Below, in pieces: positions 51,797-61,491 of a DNA stretch of 64,000 nt. Location of the stretch: assembly GCF_004344915.1 (NCBI RefSeq), contig NZ_SKFG01000002.1:186001-250000 (forward strand). The letters run 5' to 3'. The notes beneath the pieces are model-generated. The model worked only from the letters and a program-made list of their open reading frames with translations, did not search any database and was not told where the DNA came from. Each line of letters begins with the position of its first letter. The stretch's first letter is position 1. The translations under genes and the position numbers were made by a program. This DNA is from Paenibacillus albiflavus (GTDB taxonomy: Bacteria; Bacillota; Bacilli; Paenibacillales; NBRC-103111).

Positions 51797-53467
51797 ATGA
51801 CTAAATCATTTGCCGATATCGGTATCGGATCGGTTCTATCCTTAAAATTAAAACGCTCGGGTTTAACAACACCAACGCCTGTTCAAGCTCAAGCGATTCC
51901 TGAATTGCTTGCAGGCAAGGACGTCATTGCTCAGGCGCAGACCGGAACGGGTAAGACCCTTGCATTTGTTCTACCTATATTAGAGAAAATTGACCCAGAA
52001 TTGCCAGCTGTTCAAGCTTTAATCGTAACGCCAACTCGTGAGCTTGCGATCCAGATTACAGCAGAAGTGAAAAAGCTGGCTCCTGCAGTAGGTGCAACTG
52101 TACTTGCGGCTTATGGCGGGCAAGACGTGGAAGCGCAAATTCATAAATTGAATAAGCAATCAGGTGCTCCGCATATCGTTGTGGGAACACCAGGACGGAT
52201 TCTAGATCACTTGCGCAGAGAGACGATCGATTTGTCTCGAGTATCTAAGCTTGTTCTTGATGAGGCAGACCAAATGCTGCATATCGGCTTCCTAACTGAA
52301 GTTGAAGAGATTATCAGACATACGCCTTATAAGCGACAAACGATGCTATTCTCGGCAACGATGTCCGATCCCGTTCGCAGATTGGCATCGGATTACATGC
52401 GTAGTCCAATTGACATTCATATTCAGGGGAAAAAAGTTACATTAGAGGGTACCAAGCAATTTATCGTTGAGACGACGGATCGTGACAAGCAGAATAAACT
52501 GCTTAGTTTGATTGAGGTTCAGCAGCCTTTTCTAGCCGTAATCTTCTGTCGGACCAAGATTCGTGCCAAGAACTTGACAGCAGCGCTGCAAGATAAAGGC
52601 TATGACGCAGATGAACTGCATGGCGATTTAACGCAGGCGAAGCGGGAGAATGTAATGAAACGGTTCCGTGATGCTAGGTTGCAAATTTTAGTTGCAACAG
52701 ATGTAGCAGCTCGCGGCTTGGATGTTGAAGGTGTATCTCATGTGTACAACTATGACATCCCGCATGATGTTGAAAGCTATATCCACCGAATCGGTCGTAC
52801 GGGTCGAGCAGGGCAGACGGGGATTGCTGTTACTTTTGCAGCTCCACGTGACAGAGCGCATCTGCTTGAAATCGAGCGCGGTACGAATTCTACTCTCGAA
52901 CAGATCGATGCTGCAACGGGCAGCCGCATAGCACGAGGTGGTGCTGGCGGTGGTCGAAATGACAGAACTGATCGAAATGACAGAACGGCTGGCAGTCGTA
53001 GAGGCGGAGCGCGTAGCGAGGGAAGAAAAGCACCAAGAAAAGAATCCAGAAATGATCGTGCTGCCAAACCAAGTAGAGGTGAGCAAAGTTCAAGGAATAC
53101 TTGGAACGATGTGAAGCCGGGTGCCGGTAGAGAAAGTGCGGAAGCTCGAAGAGGTCGCAGCGATCGTGCATCTAATGCGCCCAAAGGACGTAATGAGCGT
53201 GGATTCAATGCGGCAAGAGGTGAAGGTGATCTGAGTATTGCTGGATTCAGCTCTGAGAGATCAACTCGTGGTGCACAAGACAAGAATAAGCGCAAAGGAG
53301 CTCGTGACGGAGCGACAGCAAGAGTTAAGGGAGGCGCAGGCACATCTGATCGCTCTAGAGGCAAAGGAGAGCAAGATCGAAGAGGTGCTTCGGCTAAACC
53401 AGCGCGTAATGAGCGTAGAACAACATCACGCGACAACAACCAAAGATCTGGCAGACGCGGACGCTAA
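51797..53467 (+). CDS. DEAD-box ATP-dependent RNA helicase
   Basis: 556-residue helicase of the CshA/RhlE type. Core motifs: Q motif PTPVQ, I AQTGTGKT (47-54), Ia PTREL, II DEAD (155-158), III SAT, V ARGLDVEGV, VI HRIGRTGR. From about residue 380 the chain is a 175-residue low-complexity basic tail rich in R, G, S, N and K, likely an RNA-binding, disordered region. Roles in ribosome assembly and mRNA decay at low temperature are known for the family. Single gene; the long minus-strand frame across the tail is a composition artefact. Confidence 0.93.
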   Translation: MTKSFADIGIGSVLSLKLKRSGLTTPTPVQAQAIPELLAGKDVIAQAQTGTGKTLAFVLPILEKIDPELPAVQALIVTPTRELAIQITAEVKKLAPAVGATVLAAYGGQDVEAQIHKLNKQSGAPHIVVGTPGRILDHLRRETIDLSRVSKLVLDEADQMLHIGFLTEVEEIIRHTPYKRQTMLFSATMSDPVRRLASDYMRSPIDIHIQGKKVTLEGTKQFIVETTDRDKQNKLLSLIEVQQPFLAVIFCRTKIRAKNLTAALQDKGYDADELHGDLTQAKRENVMKRFRDARLQILVATDVAARGLDVEGVSHVYNYDIPHDVESYIHRIGRTGRAGQTGIAVTFAAPRDRAHLLEIERGTNSTLEQIDAATGSRIARGGAGGGRNDRTDRNDRTAGSRRGGARSEGRKAPRKESRNDRAAKPSRGEQSSRNTWNDVKPGAGRESAEARRGRSDRASNAPKGRNERGFNAARGEGDLSIAGFSSERSTRGAQDKNKRKGARDGATARVKGGAGTSDRSRGKGEQDRRGASAKPARNERRTTSRDNNQRSGRRGR

Positions 53468-53530
53468 TAGGCAAAGGTGCATGATCGGATGTTGAGCTAT
53501 TAGCTTATGATTTGGGGGAGGACTTTGGGG

Positions 53531-53878
53531 ATGGAAACGATAATCTGGCAAGGGAAGCCATTTCAATTTGGTTTCCCGAGTTTTACTAACTATACGATTA
53601 GTGATTCTCGATTACTTGTGGAAAAAGGTGTTTTTACCAAACGCAGGGAAGAAATTAGATTATATCGAGTGAGGGATATCTCAGTCACTAGAAGTTTAAT
53701 TAAGCGTATTTTTGGTATGGGGGATATCACTGTTTTCTCGTCAGATACGAGCAGTCCCAAGTATGTTCTTCGCAATGTCCGCGATACTGCCAAAGTGGCT
53801 GATTTACTAGGTGAGGCAGCGGAAGAAGCGCGTCTCAAGTACAAGGCATTTGAAGTAACTGAAATCGCGCAGCAATGA
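53531..53878 (+). CDS. Bacterial PH-domain protein
   Basis: 115-residue beta-barrel protein of the bPH2 type: METIIWQGKPFQFGFPSFTNY, then the paired strands SRLLVEKGVFTKRREEIRLYRVRDISVTRSL and FGMGDITVFSSD, the standard YdbS/YdbT-like pattern. No membrane helices, unlike YdbS. The longest frame begins at 53507, but GGGGGAGG lies in it; ATG 53531 is 9 nt beyond. Function unknown. Terminator follows. Confidence 0.8.
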   Translation: METIIWQGKPFQFGFPSFTNYTISDSRLLVEKGVFTKRREEIRLYRVRDISVTRSLIKRIFGMGDITVFSSDTSSPKYVLRNVRDTAKVADLLGEAAEEARLKYKAFEVTEIAQQ

Positions 53879-53937
53879 CAATTTGATCGGCGGCAAAGAA
53901 TTCTCAGCTCTGATTAATAAGTGAATAAGCATCAGCA

Positions 53938-53973
53938 GCAAAAATAGCGGATATTCCAATCCGCTATTTTTGC
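53938..53973 (+). terminator. Terminator after PH-domain gene
   Basis: Perfect 15-bp stem (53938-53952 with 53959-53973), 6-nt loop; the T run is inside the 3' arm. Immediately upstream of the tetR-like promoter. Confidence 0.88.
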
Positions 53974-53976
53974 TTA

Positions 53977-54005
53977 TTGACAGAATAGATCAACAGATCT
54001 ATATT
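53977..54005 (+). promoter_or_regulatory. TetR-family gene promoter with embedded operator
   Basis: TTGACA (53977-53982), 17 nt, TATATT (54000-54005). A perfect 7-bp inverted repeat ATAGATC-N4-GATCTAT (53985-54002) fills the spacer and the -10. This is the expected place for an autoregulating TetR-type repressor to bind. Confidence 0.7.
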
Positions 54006-54029
54006 AATAGTGAACGGGGGTTTATTATT

Positions 54030-54638
54030 GTGCAAGTTTTGAAAGATGAGATCAAAGAACTGATATTAAAGACAGCCGAGCAGACGTTCCTTGAACAAGG
54101 CTACGAGAAAGCCTCGATGAAGGAGATCTCCAAACAAGTCCAAGTATCGACTGGCAACCTATATCGTTATTTTGCGAATAAGGAAGCTTTATTCGATGCT
54201 GTTACTTTACCAGCGTATCAGAGCTTGCAGTACCTGATTGAAGCGCATGATCAGAATGATGACTTAAGCATACCGCTTGGCATTGGGATTGTTGATCAGT
54301 TAGCTGCCCTATTATCGGAATTATTGGTAGATAATCGCGAAGGCTTGCTTATTCTGATTTATGGAAGTGAAGGAACAAGTAGGGCAGGAGCGAAGGAAGA
54401 GCTATGTCAAATGTTCGCAGCCCATATAGAGACACACTTGATAACTGATCATACATCGAATCAAGGAAGTAGAGCGGAGAGATCCATCTTCACTTCCCAG
54501 ATCGCAAAGCCAATTGCTGTTGCGTTTCTTGAAGGGTATTTTGAAATTATCCGTTTGTATACGGATCGCAGTCAGATTCACGAGGCGACCAGACAATATA
54601 TTACGCTGTGGTTTATGGGGCTGCAGAGCTTGGCATAA
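54030..54638 (+). CDS. TetR/AcrR-family transcriptional regulator
   Basis: 202-residue repressor. The N-terminal HTH is EQTFLEQGYEKASMKEISKQVQVSTGNLYRYFANKEALF (read in parts), the standard TetR domain with GNLYRYF; the rest is the helical ligand and dimer domain. The longest frame starts at 53970, inside the operator region; GTG 54030 with GGGGG 9 nt upstream is chosen. 65 nt before the three-gene ABC exporter, which it likely represses together with itself. Confidence 0.88.
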   Translation: MQVLKDEIKELILKTAEQTFLEQGYEKASMKEISKQVQVSTGNLYRYFANKEALFDAVTLPAYQSLQYLIEAHDQNDDLSIPLGIGIVDQLAALLSELLVDNREGLLILIYGSEGTSRAGAKEELCQMFAAHIETHLITDHTSNQGSRAERSIFTSQIAKPIAVAFLEGYFEIIRLYTDRSQIHEATRQYITLWFMGLQSLA

Positions 54639-54703
54639 TTTTTTTGAACTAATAATGAATTATAGTTCATTATTGGACACTGCATATAAAAGGAGAGAAA
54701 CAG

Positions 54704-55558
54704 ATGATTACCGTTAAGAATGTAGGATTTACATATCCAGGTCAGATTGCACGAGCCATTCACGGAATAAATTTTCAAATTAAAGCAGGTGAAATATTCG
54801 GATTCTTAGGTCCATCAGGCGCTGGCAAGAGCACGATTCAGAAAATACTGATCGGTATCCTGAAACGTTATGAGGGTAGTGTTCAAGTGCTGGGACAGGA
54901 GTTAAGGGAAGCAGGTTCAGCTTATTTTGAGCAAATAGGTGTTGCCTTTGAGTTTCCAAATTTCTATAGTCGTTTCACAGCGCTCGAGAACCTTTCTCTG
55001 TTCCGTTCACTGTATCAGTCTAACACCGTTGAACCGCGTCAGTTATTGGCAAGACTCGATCTTGAGAAGCATGCGAATGCTAAAGTTTCCGAATTCTCCA
55101 AAGGGATGAAAATGCGGCTGAACCTGTGCAGAGCATTGCTGAATCAACCAGAGGTGTTATTCCTTGATGAACCGACATCAGGTCTTGATCCTGTGAATAC
55201 GAAGCTCGTAAAGGATATCATTCTGGAAAAGAAGGCAGAAGGGAAAACAGTCTTAATAACCACACACAATATGAATATCGCGGCGGAATTATGCGATCAA
55301 GTGGCATTTATCGTCGATGGTCAGGTTAAGCTGATCTCTTCACCGAAGGAATTAATGCTTAGTCATAATTCCAGACAAATTCGCGTGGAATACAGACAGG
55401 CACGAGAACTCATCCAGCAGGATTTTGCATTAGAAAATTTAGGGCAGAATGCAAGTTTCATTAAACTCCTGCAAGATAAGCAGATCGAAACCATTCATAC
55501 CCAGGAAGCGTCGTTAGAGGAAATTTTCATCCAAGTTACAGGGAGGAAGCTGGCATGA
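54704..55558 (+). CDS. ABC exporter ATP-binding protein
   Basis: 284-residue ATPase: Walker A GPSGAGKST, signature EFSKGMKMRLN, Walker B VLFLDEPTSGLDP, switch His in LITTHNMN, and a C-terminal regulatory extension. The three-gene set (ATPase plus two short permeases) behind a TetR gene resembles the fluoroquinolone-export type known in actinobacteria. Overlaps the next gene by 4 nt; AAGGAGAG ribosome binding site. Confidence 0.87.
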   Translation: MITVKNVGFTYPGQIARAIHGINFQIKAGEIFGFLGPSGAGKSTIQKILIGILKRYEGSVQVLGQELREAGSAYFEQIGVAFEFPNFYSRFTALENLSLFRSLYQSNTVEPRQLLARLDLEKHANAKVSEFSKGMKMRLNLCRALLNQPEVLFLDEPTSGLDPVNTKLVKDIILEKKAEGKTVLITTHNMNIAAELCDQVAFIVDGQVKLISSPKELMLSHNSRQIRVEYRQARELIQQDFALENLGQNASFIKLLQDKQIETIHTQEASLEEIFIQVTGRKLA

Positions 55559-56259
55559 GATTCACTTCTGCTTTGTTATATGATGTTAAGCTGCAGCAGA
55601 GACATGGATTCTATATCGCCTATGGGCTCATCACAATGGTCTATATCATCTTCTTGAGACTGCTGCCGCTTGACGTGAGAGAAACGGTTGATATTGTGCT
55701 GACCTTTTCAGATCCGAGTGTACTGGGGTTCTTCTTTATCGGGGGACTGGTACTGCTCGAGAAGGGGCAGGGCATTTATGATAATTTATTCGTAACGCCA
55801 TACAAGCCCGAAGAGTACATTTGGTCCAAAACTCTCTCTTTGTCTTTGTTATCCGTTTTAACGAGTACCATCATCCATTTAAGTGTATTTGGCGGAATGT
55901 CACATGCGTTTTATTTTATTAGTGGAGTAATGATTACTTCGATGTTCTTTACGTTGATAGGAATCGGTGTTGCCGTTCGATGCCAAACACTCAACTCGTT
56001 CTTCATGTTAGCATCCGTTTACTCTTTTGTGTTTATCGTTCCGTTAGTCGAGGTTGTTGGATTGTGGCATAGTCCTTTACTAAGCTTGCTGCCGTCCAAA
56101 GGTTCATTATTATTGCTCAGCAGTTCTTTCAAGCCAATTCCTTTATTAGAGATCGTATATGCCTATTGCATTTTGATTGTTTGGACGGTGCTTGCATATA
56201 GATGGGCAAAAAGCTCATTTAGAAAATTTATTATATTAAACATTAATGGGGTTAAATAA
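55555..56259 (+). CDS. ABC exporter permease (first)
   Basis: 234 residues with about six membrane helices. N-terminal RFTSALLYDVKLQQRHGFYIAYGLI matches the drug-export (fluoroquinolone-type) permease layout. ATGA overlap with the ATPase; GGGAGG ribosome binding site inside its end. Probably forms a heterodimer with the next protein. Substrate unknown. Confidence 0.78.
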   Translation: MRFTSALLYDVKLQQRHGFYIAYGLITMVYIIFLRLLPLDVRETVDIVLTFSDPSVLGFFFIGGLVLLEKGQGIYDNLFVTPYKPEEYIWSKTLSLSLLSVLTSTIIHLSVFGGMSHAFYFISGVMITSMFFTLIGIGVAVRCQTLNSFFMLASVYSFVFIVPLVEVVGLWHSPLLSLLPSKGSLLLLSSSFKPIPLLEIVYAYCILIVWTVLAYRWAKSSFRKFIILNINGVK

Positions 56260-56260
56260 A

Positions 56261-56989
56261 ATGAACCGAATTCTACATCTGATCCGACTGGATCTAAAAC
56301 AAGTTATGCGTGATTCCATGTTAGCTATCGCTTTAATTGGTCCGTTATTATTAATTCTGGTTGTTCGTTATGGCATTCCATTCATCAGGGAATGGTTATA
56401 CCAGCAATTCACCTTGGATATTATGACTTACAGTGACTTGATTCTAAGCTTCGTGCTTGTCCTTATTCCACTAATGCTCGGCATGCTCACAGGATTCATG
56501 ATGTTGGATGAACGGGATGAAAATTTGATTCAATATTATGCGATAACACCTTTGCGTAAAATGGGGTACTTTCTGTACCGATTGACAATGCCTGTTGCTT
56601 TATCTTTGTTCTATAATGCTTTGTTGCTTTGCTCAGTACAGACTCAATTACCGCCGCTCGTATGCATCATTCCTGTGCTGTTCATGCTCGCATTAGAAGC
56701 ACCACTGATCACGCTGCTGCTGGTTGGATTTGCAAATAATAAAATCGAGGGGCTCGCTTTGTCCAAAGGAATCGGTATAGTTGTTTTTGTACCTGCGATT
56801 GTTTATTTCGTCCCATTTCCATGGCATTTAGTCGCAAGTTTCATTCCGACCTATTGGGCAGCGCAGACGCTTATCTCTGGCATGCAAGGTAACATAACGA
56901 ACAGTATGATCTACGCCATCATCGGTTTGCTTGTTCATATCCTAACATTATGGGTGCTTGCCATCCGTTTCAGTAGAAGGGCAGATTAA
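56261..56989 (+). CDS. ABC exporter permease (second)
   Basis: 242 residues, about six helices, starting MNRILHLIRLDLKQVMRDSML, the acid/base-rich helix typical of ABC-2 permeases, with an MLDERDENLIQYYAITPLRK loop after helix 2. The longest frame begins at 56246 inside the previous gene; ATG 56261, 1 nt after the stop, is more natural, with AATGGGG upstream. Completes the exporter operon. Confidence 0.78.
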   Translation: MNRILHLIRLDLKQVMRDSMLAIALIGPLLLILVVRYGIPFIREWLYQQFTLDIMTYSDLILSFVLVLIPLMLGMLTGFMMLDERDENLIQYYAITPLRKMGYFLYRLTMPVALSLFYNALLLCSVQTQLPPLVCIIPVLFMLALEAPLITLLLVGFANNKIEGLALSKGIGIVVFVPAIVYFVPFPWHLVASFIPTYWAAQTLISGMQGNITNSMIYAIIGLLVHILTLWVLAIRFSRRAD

Positions 56990-57112
56990 TCAAGAAATCA
57001 TTGAGTTATCAAGGTCCGTGAATTGATTCTACTGAAAATTATAAGGAATGCAGCCAAGATTCTATGGTATGATAATGAGGTTCATCATATTATTTGACGA
57101 GGAGCGATTGCC

Positions 57113-58915
57113 ATGGAAGAAAGACTGAAGCGATCAGAAGTACCAGTAGAAGCAACTTGGAATCTGAAAGATTTATTCGAAACAAAAGAAGCATGGGAAG
57201 CAGAAGTTCAGTCCATTCAAGCAAGTGTGTCAGGTATTACACAATACAAAGGCCAATTAACACTTAATGCTGCAACCTTGCTGGCATGCCTGAATGCGCA
57301 AGAAGAACTTCAAGGCCGCCTAATCAGGGCTTATGCATATGCGAGTCTACATATGTCTGGCGATGCGACAGATAGTGCGAATGTACAATTAATGGGTCAT
57401 ATGAATGGGGTATATGCGGAAATCGCAGCTGAATTATCTTTTGTTGATTCAGAAATATCTGAACTATCAGAAGATGCAGTGGCACAATTTTACGCATTAG
57501 AGCCAGAGCTTGAAGTGTTCCGCAATCATATTCAGGATTTGTTAGATTCCAAGCCACACAAGTTATCTGCTGAAACAGAGCAAGTGCTCGCTTCATTAGG
57601 TGGACTAATGGGTTCTCCTTATAAAATTTATCAACGCAGCAAACTATCGGATATGACTTTTGATTCGATAGAAGATGAGAATGGTAAGAAATTGCCTGTA
57701 TCGTTCGCATTGTACGAGAATAAGTATGAACAATTGCCTGATACACAGATTCGCCGTGCAGCGTTCCAGTCTTTTAGCAATACTTTGCAGAAATATAAGC
57801 AGACCATTGCCGAAACCTATGCGACAGAAGTGAAGAAGCAGGTTATCATGTCCCGTCTTCGCAAATATGATTCTGTTACGGATATGCTGCTTGAATCCCA
57901 TAAAGTAACGCATGAGATGTACAACAATATTCTGGATATTATCCAAAAAGAGCTTGCCCCGCATATGCGCCGCCTCGCTCGTTTGAAGAAACGTGTGCTT
58001 GGTCTTGATCGCATGACATTCTGCGACTTGAAAGTGCCGCTTGATCCCGAGTTCAGCCCTTCGATTAGCTATGAAGAAGCAGGCAAGCTGGTTCTGGATT
58101 CACTGCAGGTGCTTGGACCAGAATATAGTGAATTTATGTCGAGAGCACTTACCGAGCGCTGGATCGATTATGCAGATAACGTAGGTAAATCAACAGGCGC
58201 ATTCTGCTCAAGTCCATACGGAGCACATTCGTATATCCTGATTTCATGGGCAAATAACATGAGAGGCGCTTTTACTTTAGCACATGAGCTAGGTCACGCA
58301 GGACATTTCATGCTTGCAGGACGTTACCAACGTCATGCGAACGTAAGACCTTCTATGTATTTTATCGAAGCGCCATCGACGATGAACGAGATGCTGCTTG
58401 CTGAGCACATTCTAAAGCAATCTACGGATGTTAGAATGAAACGCTGGGTCATTATGCAGCTTCTGAATACTTACTATCACAACTTTGTTACTCATTTGCT
58501 TGAAGGTGAATTGCAGCGCAGGGTATATGCTGCAGCTATGGAGAATAAGACGATTACAGCAGATTTCCTATCGAATGAGAAGGGGGCTATCCTCGAATCC
58601 TTCTGGGGTGATGAAGTAGAGATCGATGAAGGTGCGAAATTAACTTGGATGCGTCAACCTCATTACTATATGGGGCTGTATCCATACACGTATTCGGCTG
58701 GATTAACAGCTTCAACCGCTGTATCACGCCTTATTATCGAAGAAGGCGCTCCTGCAGTTGAGCGTTGGCTGCAAGTACTTAAAGCTGGTGGTTCTATGAA
58801 TCCGCTTGAACTAATGAAGCTTGCTGGTGTTGATATGAGTGATCCACAGCCGATCAAGAATGCTGTAGCTTATGTAGGGTCACTTGTTGAGGAATTAGAA
58901 GCCTTATTTGAATAG
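57113..58915 (+). CDS. pepF: Oligoendopeptidase F
   Basis: M3-family zinc metallopeptidase degrading oligopeptides in the cytoplasm, 600 residues, normal length. HExxH is H391-E392-L-G-H395 (LAHELGHAGH); the third ligand Glu lies in STMNEMLLAEH. The N-terminal helical M3 domain (about 115-185) is complete. GAGGAGCG ribosome binding site. Monocistronic. PepF proteins act in peptide recycling and, in B. subtilis, in sporulation-initiation peptides when overexpressed. Confidence 0.95.
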   Translation: MEERLKRSEVPVEATWNLKDLFETKEAWEAEVQSIQASVSGITQYKGQLTLNAATLLACLNAQEELQGRLIRAYAYASLHMSGDATDSANVQLMGHMNGVYAEIAAELSFVDSEISELSEDAVAQFYALEPELEVFRNHIQDLLDSKPHKLSAETEQVLASLGGLMGSPYKIYQRSKLSDMTFDSIEDENGKKLPVSFALYENKYEQLPDTQIRRAAFQSFSNTLQKYKQTIAETYATEVKKQVIMSRLRKYDSVTDMLLESHKVTHEMYNNILDIIQKELAPHMRRLARLKKRVLGLDRMTFCDLKVPLDPEFSPSISYEEAGKLVLDSLQVLGPEYSEFMSRALTERWIDYADNVGKSTGAFCSSPYGAHSYILISWANNMRGAFTLAHELGHAGHFMLAGRYQRHANVRPSMYFIEAPSTMNEMLLAEHILKQSTDVRMKRWVIMQLLNTYYHNFVTHLLEGELQRRVYAAAMENKTITADFLSNEKGAILESFWGDEVEIDEGAKLTWMRQPHYYMGLYPYTYSAGLTASTAVSRLIIEEGAPAVERWLQVLKAGGSMNPLELMKLAGVDMSDPQPIKNAVAYVGSLVEELEALFE

Positions 58916-58950
58916 TCAGGATTGTAATAAATTATCTCTAGCTTAAATTA

Positions 58951-58979
58951 TTGAAGGCATGTATACTACTACATATGTT
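58951..58979 (+). promoter_or_regulatory. Promoter for xpt-pbuX
   Basis: TTGAAG (58951-58956), 17 nt, TATGTT (58974-58979), just upstream of the purine aptamer. Confidence 0.5.
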
Positions 58980-58987
58980 TGAACAAA

Positions 58988-59054
58988 CTCGTATAATTGC
59001 GGGAATTGGCCCGTTAAGTTTCTACCTGATCACCGGAAATGATCGGACTACGAG
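58988..59054 (+). ncRNA. Guanine-type purine riboswitch aptamer
   Basis: Conserved core: P1 strands CTCGTA (58988-58993) and TACGAG (59049-59054), J1/2 TATAATTGC, the P2 arm, the GTTTCTACC junction, the P3 arm and GGACTACGAG. The base equivalent to position 74 is C (in GACTAC), which means guanine or hypoxanthine specificity rather than adenine. Matches the downstream xpt-pbuX genes, as in B. subtilis. Confidence 0.95.
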
Positions 59055-59092
59055 AAGATAGAGTAGTGTACGAAGAAGAGCGATCTTCTTTT
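59053..59092 (+). terminator. First terminator of the riboswitch platform
   Basis: 7-bp stem AGAAGAT/ATCTTCT (59053-59059 with 59083-59089), TTTT after it. The 5' arm overlaps the P1 3' end. Confidence 0.6.
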
Positions 59093-59152
59093 CTGCATGC
59101 ATTTGCATACCTTTGCAACAAATAGGTTGTTATTTGGTTATGTCTAATATGT

Positions 59153-59207
59153 AACTCGAGCTTCTTGTTTCTGATTTTATGGAGAGACAAGGGGTTCGAG
59201 TTTTTTT
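59153..59207 (+). terminator. Second terminator before xpt
   Basis: Arms 59153-59168 and 59187-59202, a perfect seven-bp base (AACTCGA with TCGAGTT) plus imperfect extension, then seven T. It lies 32 nt before the xpt start, the usual place for the regulated terminator. Confidence 0.8.
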
Positions 59208-59235
59208 ATGTATGATCGAATACAAGGGGGATTAA

Positions 59236-59820
<585 letters not shown>

Positions 59821-59828
59821 TTAGCGCG

Positions 59829-61151
59829 ATGCAACCGAAGAATATTTTTCAGACATATGCGCTTGGTCTTCAGCATGTGCTGGCGATGTACGCAGGAGCT
59901 GTCATTGTACCGCTTATTGTAGGACGTCAGTTAGGTTTAAACGAGGAACAGCTGACATATCTGATCGCTATTGATTTGCTAACGTGCGGGATTGCTACTT
60001 TGCTTCAGTCATGGAAGAACAAATTTTTTGGCATCGGATTACCAGTTGTACTCGGATGTGCCTTCCAAGCGGTTGCACCGATGATTGCCATTGGTCATGA
60101 GTATGGAATGAGCGCGATCTATGGCTCGATTATTGCATCAGGTTTATTTGTAGTGATTTTTGCTGGATTTTTTGGCAAGTTGATTCGTTTCTTTCCGCCT
60201 GTCGTTACAGGCTCCGTTGTTACCGTAATCGGTGTTACTCTGATTCCAGTCGCTTTAGGTGACCTAGGTGGCGGTCAAGGACAGCCTGATTTTGGCAGCT
60301 TGGAGAATATTGGCTTAGGCTTTGGTGTACTGCTATTTATTATTCTGTTGAATCGATTTGCCAAAGGCTTCTGGCGTGCGATCTCGATCTTATGCGGATT
60401 AGTTGCTGGAACGGTAGTGGCTGGATTGATGGGCAAATTGGATTACAATCCAATTCAAACCGCGGATTGGGTGCATGGCGTTACGCCATTCTATTTTGGA
60501 ACACCAACTTTTGCGATTTCAGGAATTCTAACGATGATTATTGTATCAATCGTCAGCGTTGCAGAATCAACAGGTGTATTCATGGCGCTTGGCAAAATTT
60601 GCGATCAGGAATTAACATCAAAGGATCTAGCGCGCGGCTATCGTGCTGAGGGTCTGGCAATTATGCTTGGCGGTATATTCAACTCATTCCCATACACGAC
60701 GTATTCCCAAAATGTCGGTTTAATTCAAATGAGCAAGGTGAAAACACGCAATGTAATCGTTGCTGCAGGTATTATTCTTATCATTATCGGCTTTGTTCCC
60801 AAAATTGCAGCTTTCACTATTCTGATCCCGAAGTCAGTCCTAGGTGGTGCGATGATCGCGATGTTCGGTATGGTTGTATCTTCAGGCATCAAAATGATCG
60901 GAACACAAGTTGATCTTAATCGTCATGAGAATCTCCTGATTATTGCATGTTCAGTTGCGATGGGACTAGGGGTTACGGTTGTTCCTGGTCTATTTGATCA
61001 ATTCCCAGATGCCATTCGAATCTTAACAGATAATGGAATCGTAGCAGGAAGCTTTACTGCGATTCTGCTGAATTTATTATTTAATGTGCTCGGCAGCAAG
61101 AAGGATAAAACTGAAGAAGTAGTGGATAATGGTTCTGCTAATCATGTATAA
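59829..61151 (+). CDS. pbuX: Xanthine permease
   Basis: NCS2-family nucleobase/H+ symporter for xanthine, 440 residues, 12-14 helices. Motif TGVFMALGKICD with the earlier VAESTG, plus SFPYTTYSQNVGLIQMSKVKTR typical of bacterial xanthine permeases (family motif-1 region with QNVG). Co-transcribed with xpt, 8-nt gap. Ends near the next T-box leader; no terminator was seen between. Confidence 0.94.
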   Translation: MQPKNIFQTYALGLQHVLAMYAGAVIVPLIVGRQLGLNEEQLTYLIAIDLLTCGIATLLQSWKNKFFGIGLPVVLGCAFQAVAPMIAIGHEYGMSAIYGSIIASGLFVVIFAGFFGKLIRFFPPVVTGSVVTVIGVTLIPVALGDLGGGQGQPDFGSLENIGLGFGVLLFIILLNRFAKGFWRAISILCGLVAGTVVAGLMGKLDYNPIQTADWVHGVTPFYFGTPTFAISGILTMIIVSIVSVAESTGVFMALGKICDQELTSKDLARGYRAEGLAIMLGGIFNSFPYTTYSQNVGLIQMSKVKTRNVIVAAGIILIIIGFVPKIAAFTILIPKSVLGGAMIAMFGMVVSSGIKMIGTQVDLNRHENLLIIACSVAMGLGVTVVPGLFDQFPDAIRILTDNGIVAGSFTAILLNLLFNVLGSKKDKTEEVVDNGSANHV

Positions 61152-61170
61152 TACCTGTAATAAAATTAAA

Positions 61171-61450
61171 CGTGATGAAGAGAAGAGTAAATAAATCCAT
61201 TCTTTAACAGAGAGCTCCAGGTGGTGCAAAGGAGCAAGAATGCTTTATTGAACCAAGCCTCCGAACAGCATGTCGGAACCGATTAGGGGATGGCATGACA
61301 GGTGCTCCTGTTACAGAGCTAGAGTATAAGCAGTCCTTAGCATGGAATGCCGTACTCGATGAGGTTAATATGGCGACATATTAGCGAAACTGGGGTGGCA
61401 CGCGAATGATCTCGCCCCCAAGACAATGTCTTGGGGGTGGGATTTTTTTT
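61171..61450 (+). ncRNA. T-box leader, glutamine (specifier CAG)
   Basis: Opening motif GTGATGAAGAGAAGAGTA (61172-61189), specifier loop CGAA-CAG-C with glutamine codon CAG at 61266-61268, antiterminator core TGGGGTGGCACGCG (61391-61404, a variant of the consensus), terminator stem 61410-61424 with 61428-61442, then T8. The specifier context is the same as in the proS leader (CGAA-NNN-C), which supports both readings. Matches the following glnS gene. The 61152-61491 gap has no other element recognised. Confidence 0.92.
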
Positions 61451-61491
61451 ATTTAGAGAAATTTTTATCTTAATCAAGGAGGGTATGAAAT

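Noticed and set aside
52777-53439. 220-codon minus-strand frame opposite the helicase C-terminus
   Set aside because: Mirror of the Arg/Gly/Ser-rich low-complexity tail; the composition keeps stops out of several frames and there is no ribosome binding site.
57324-57746. 140-codon minus-strand frame inside pepF
   Set aside because: Lies wholly opposite a certain gene and has no ribosome binding site or family match.
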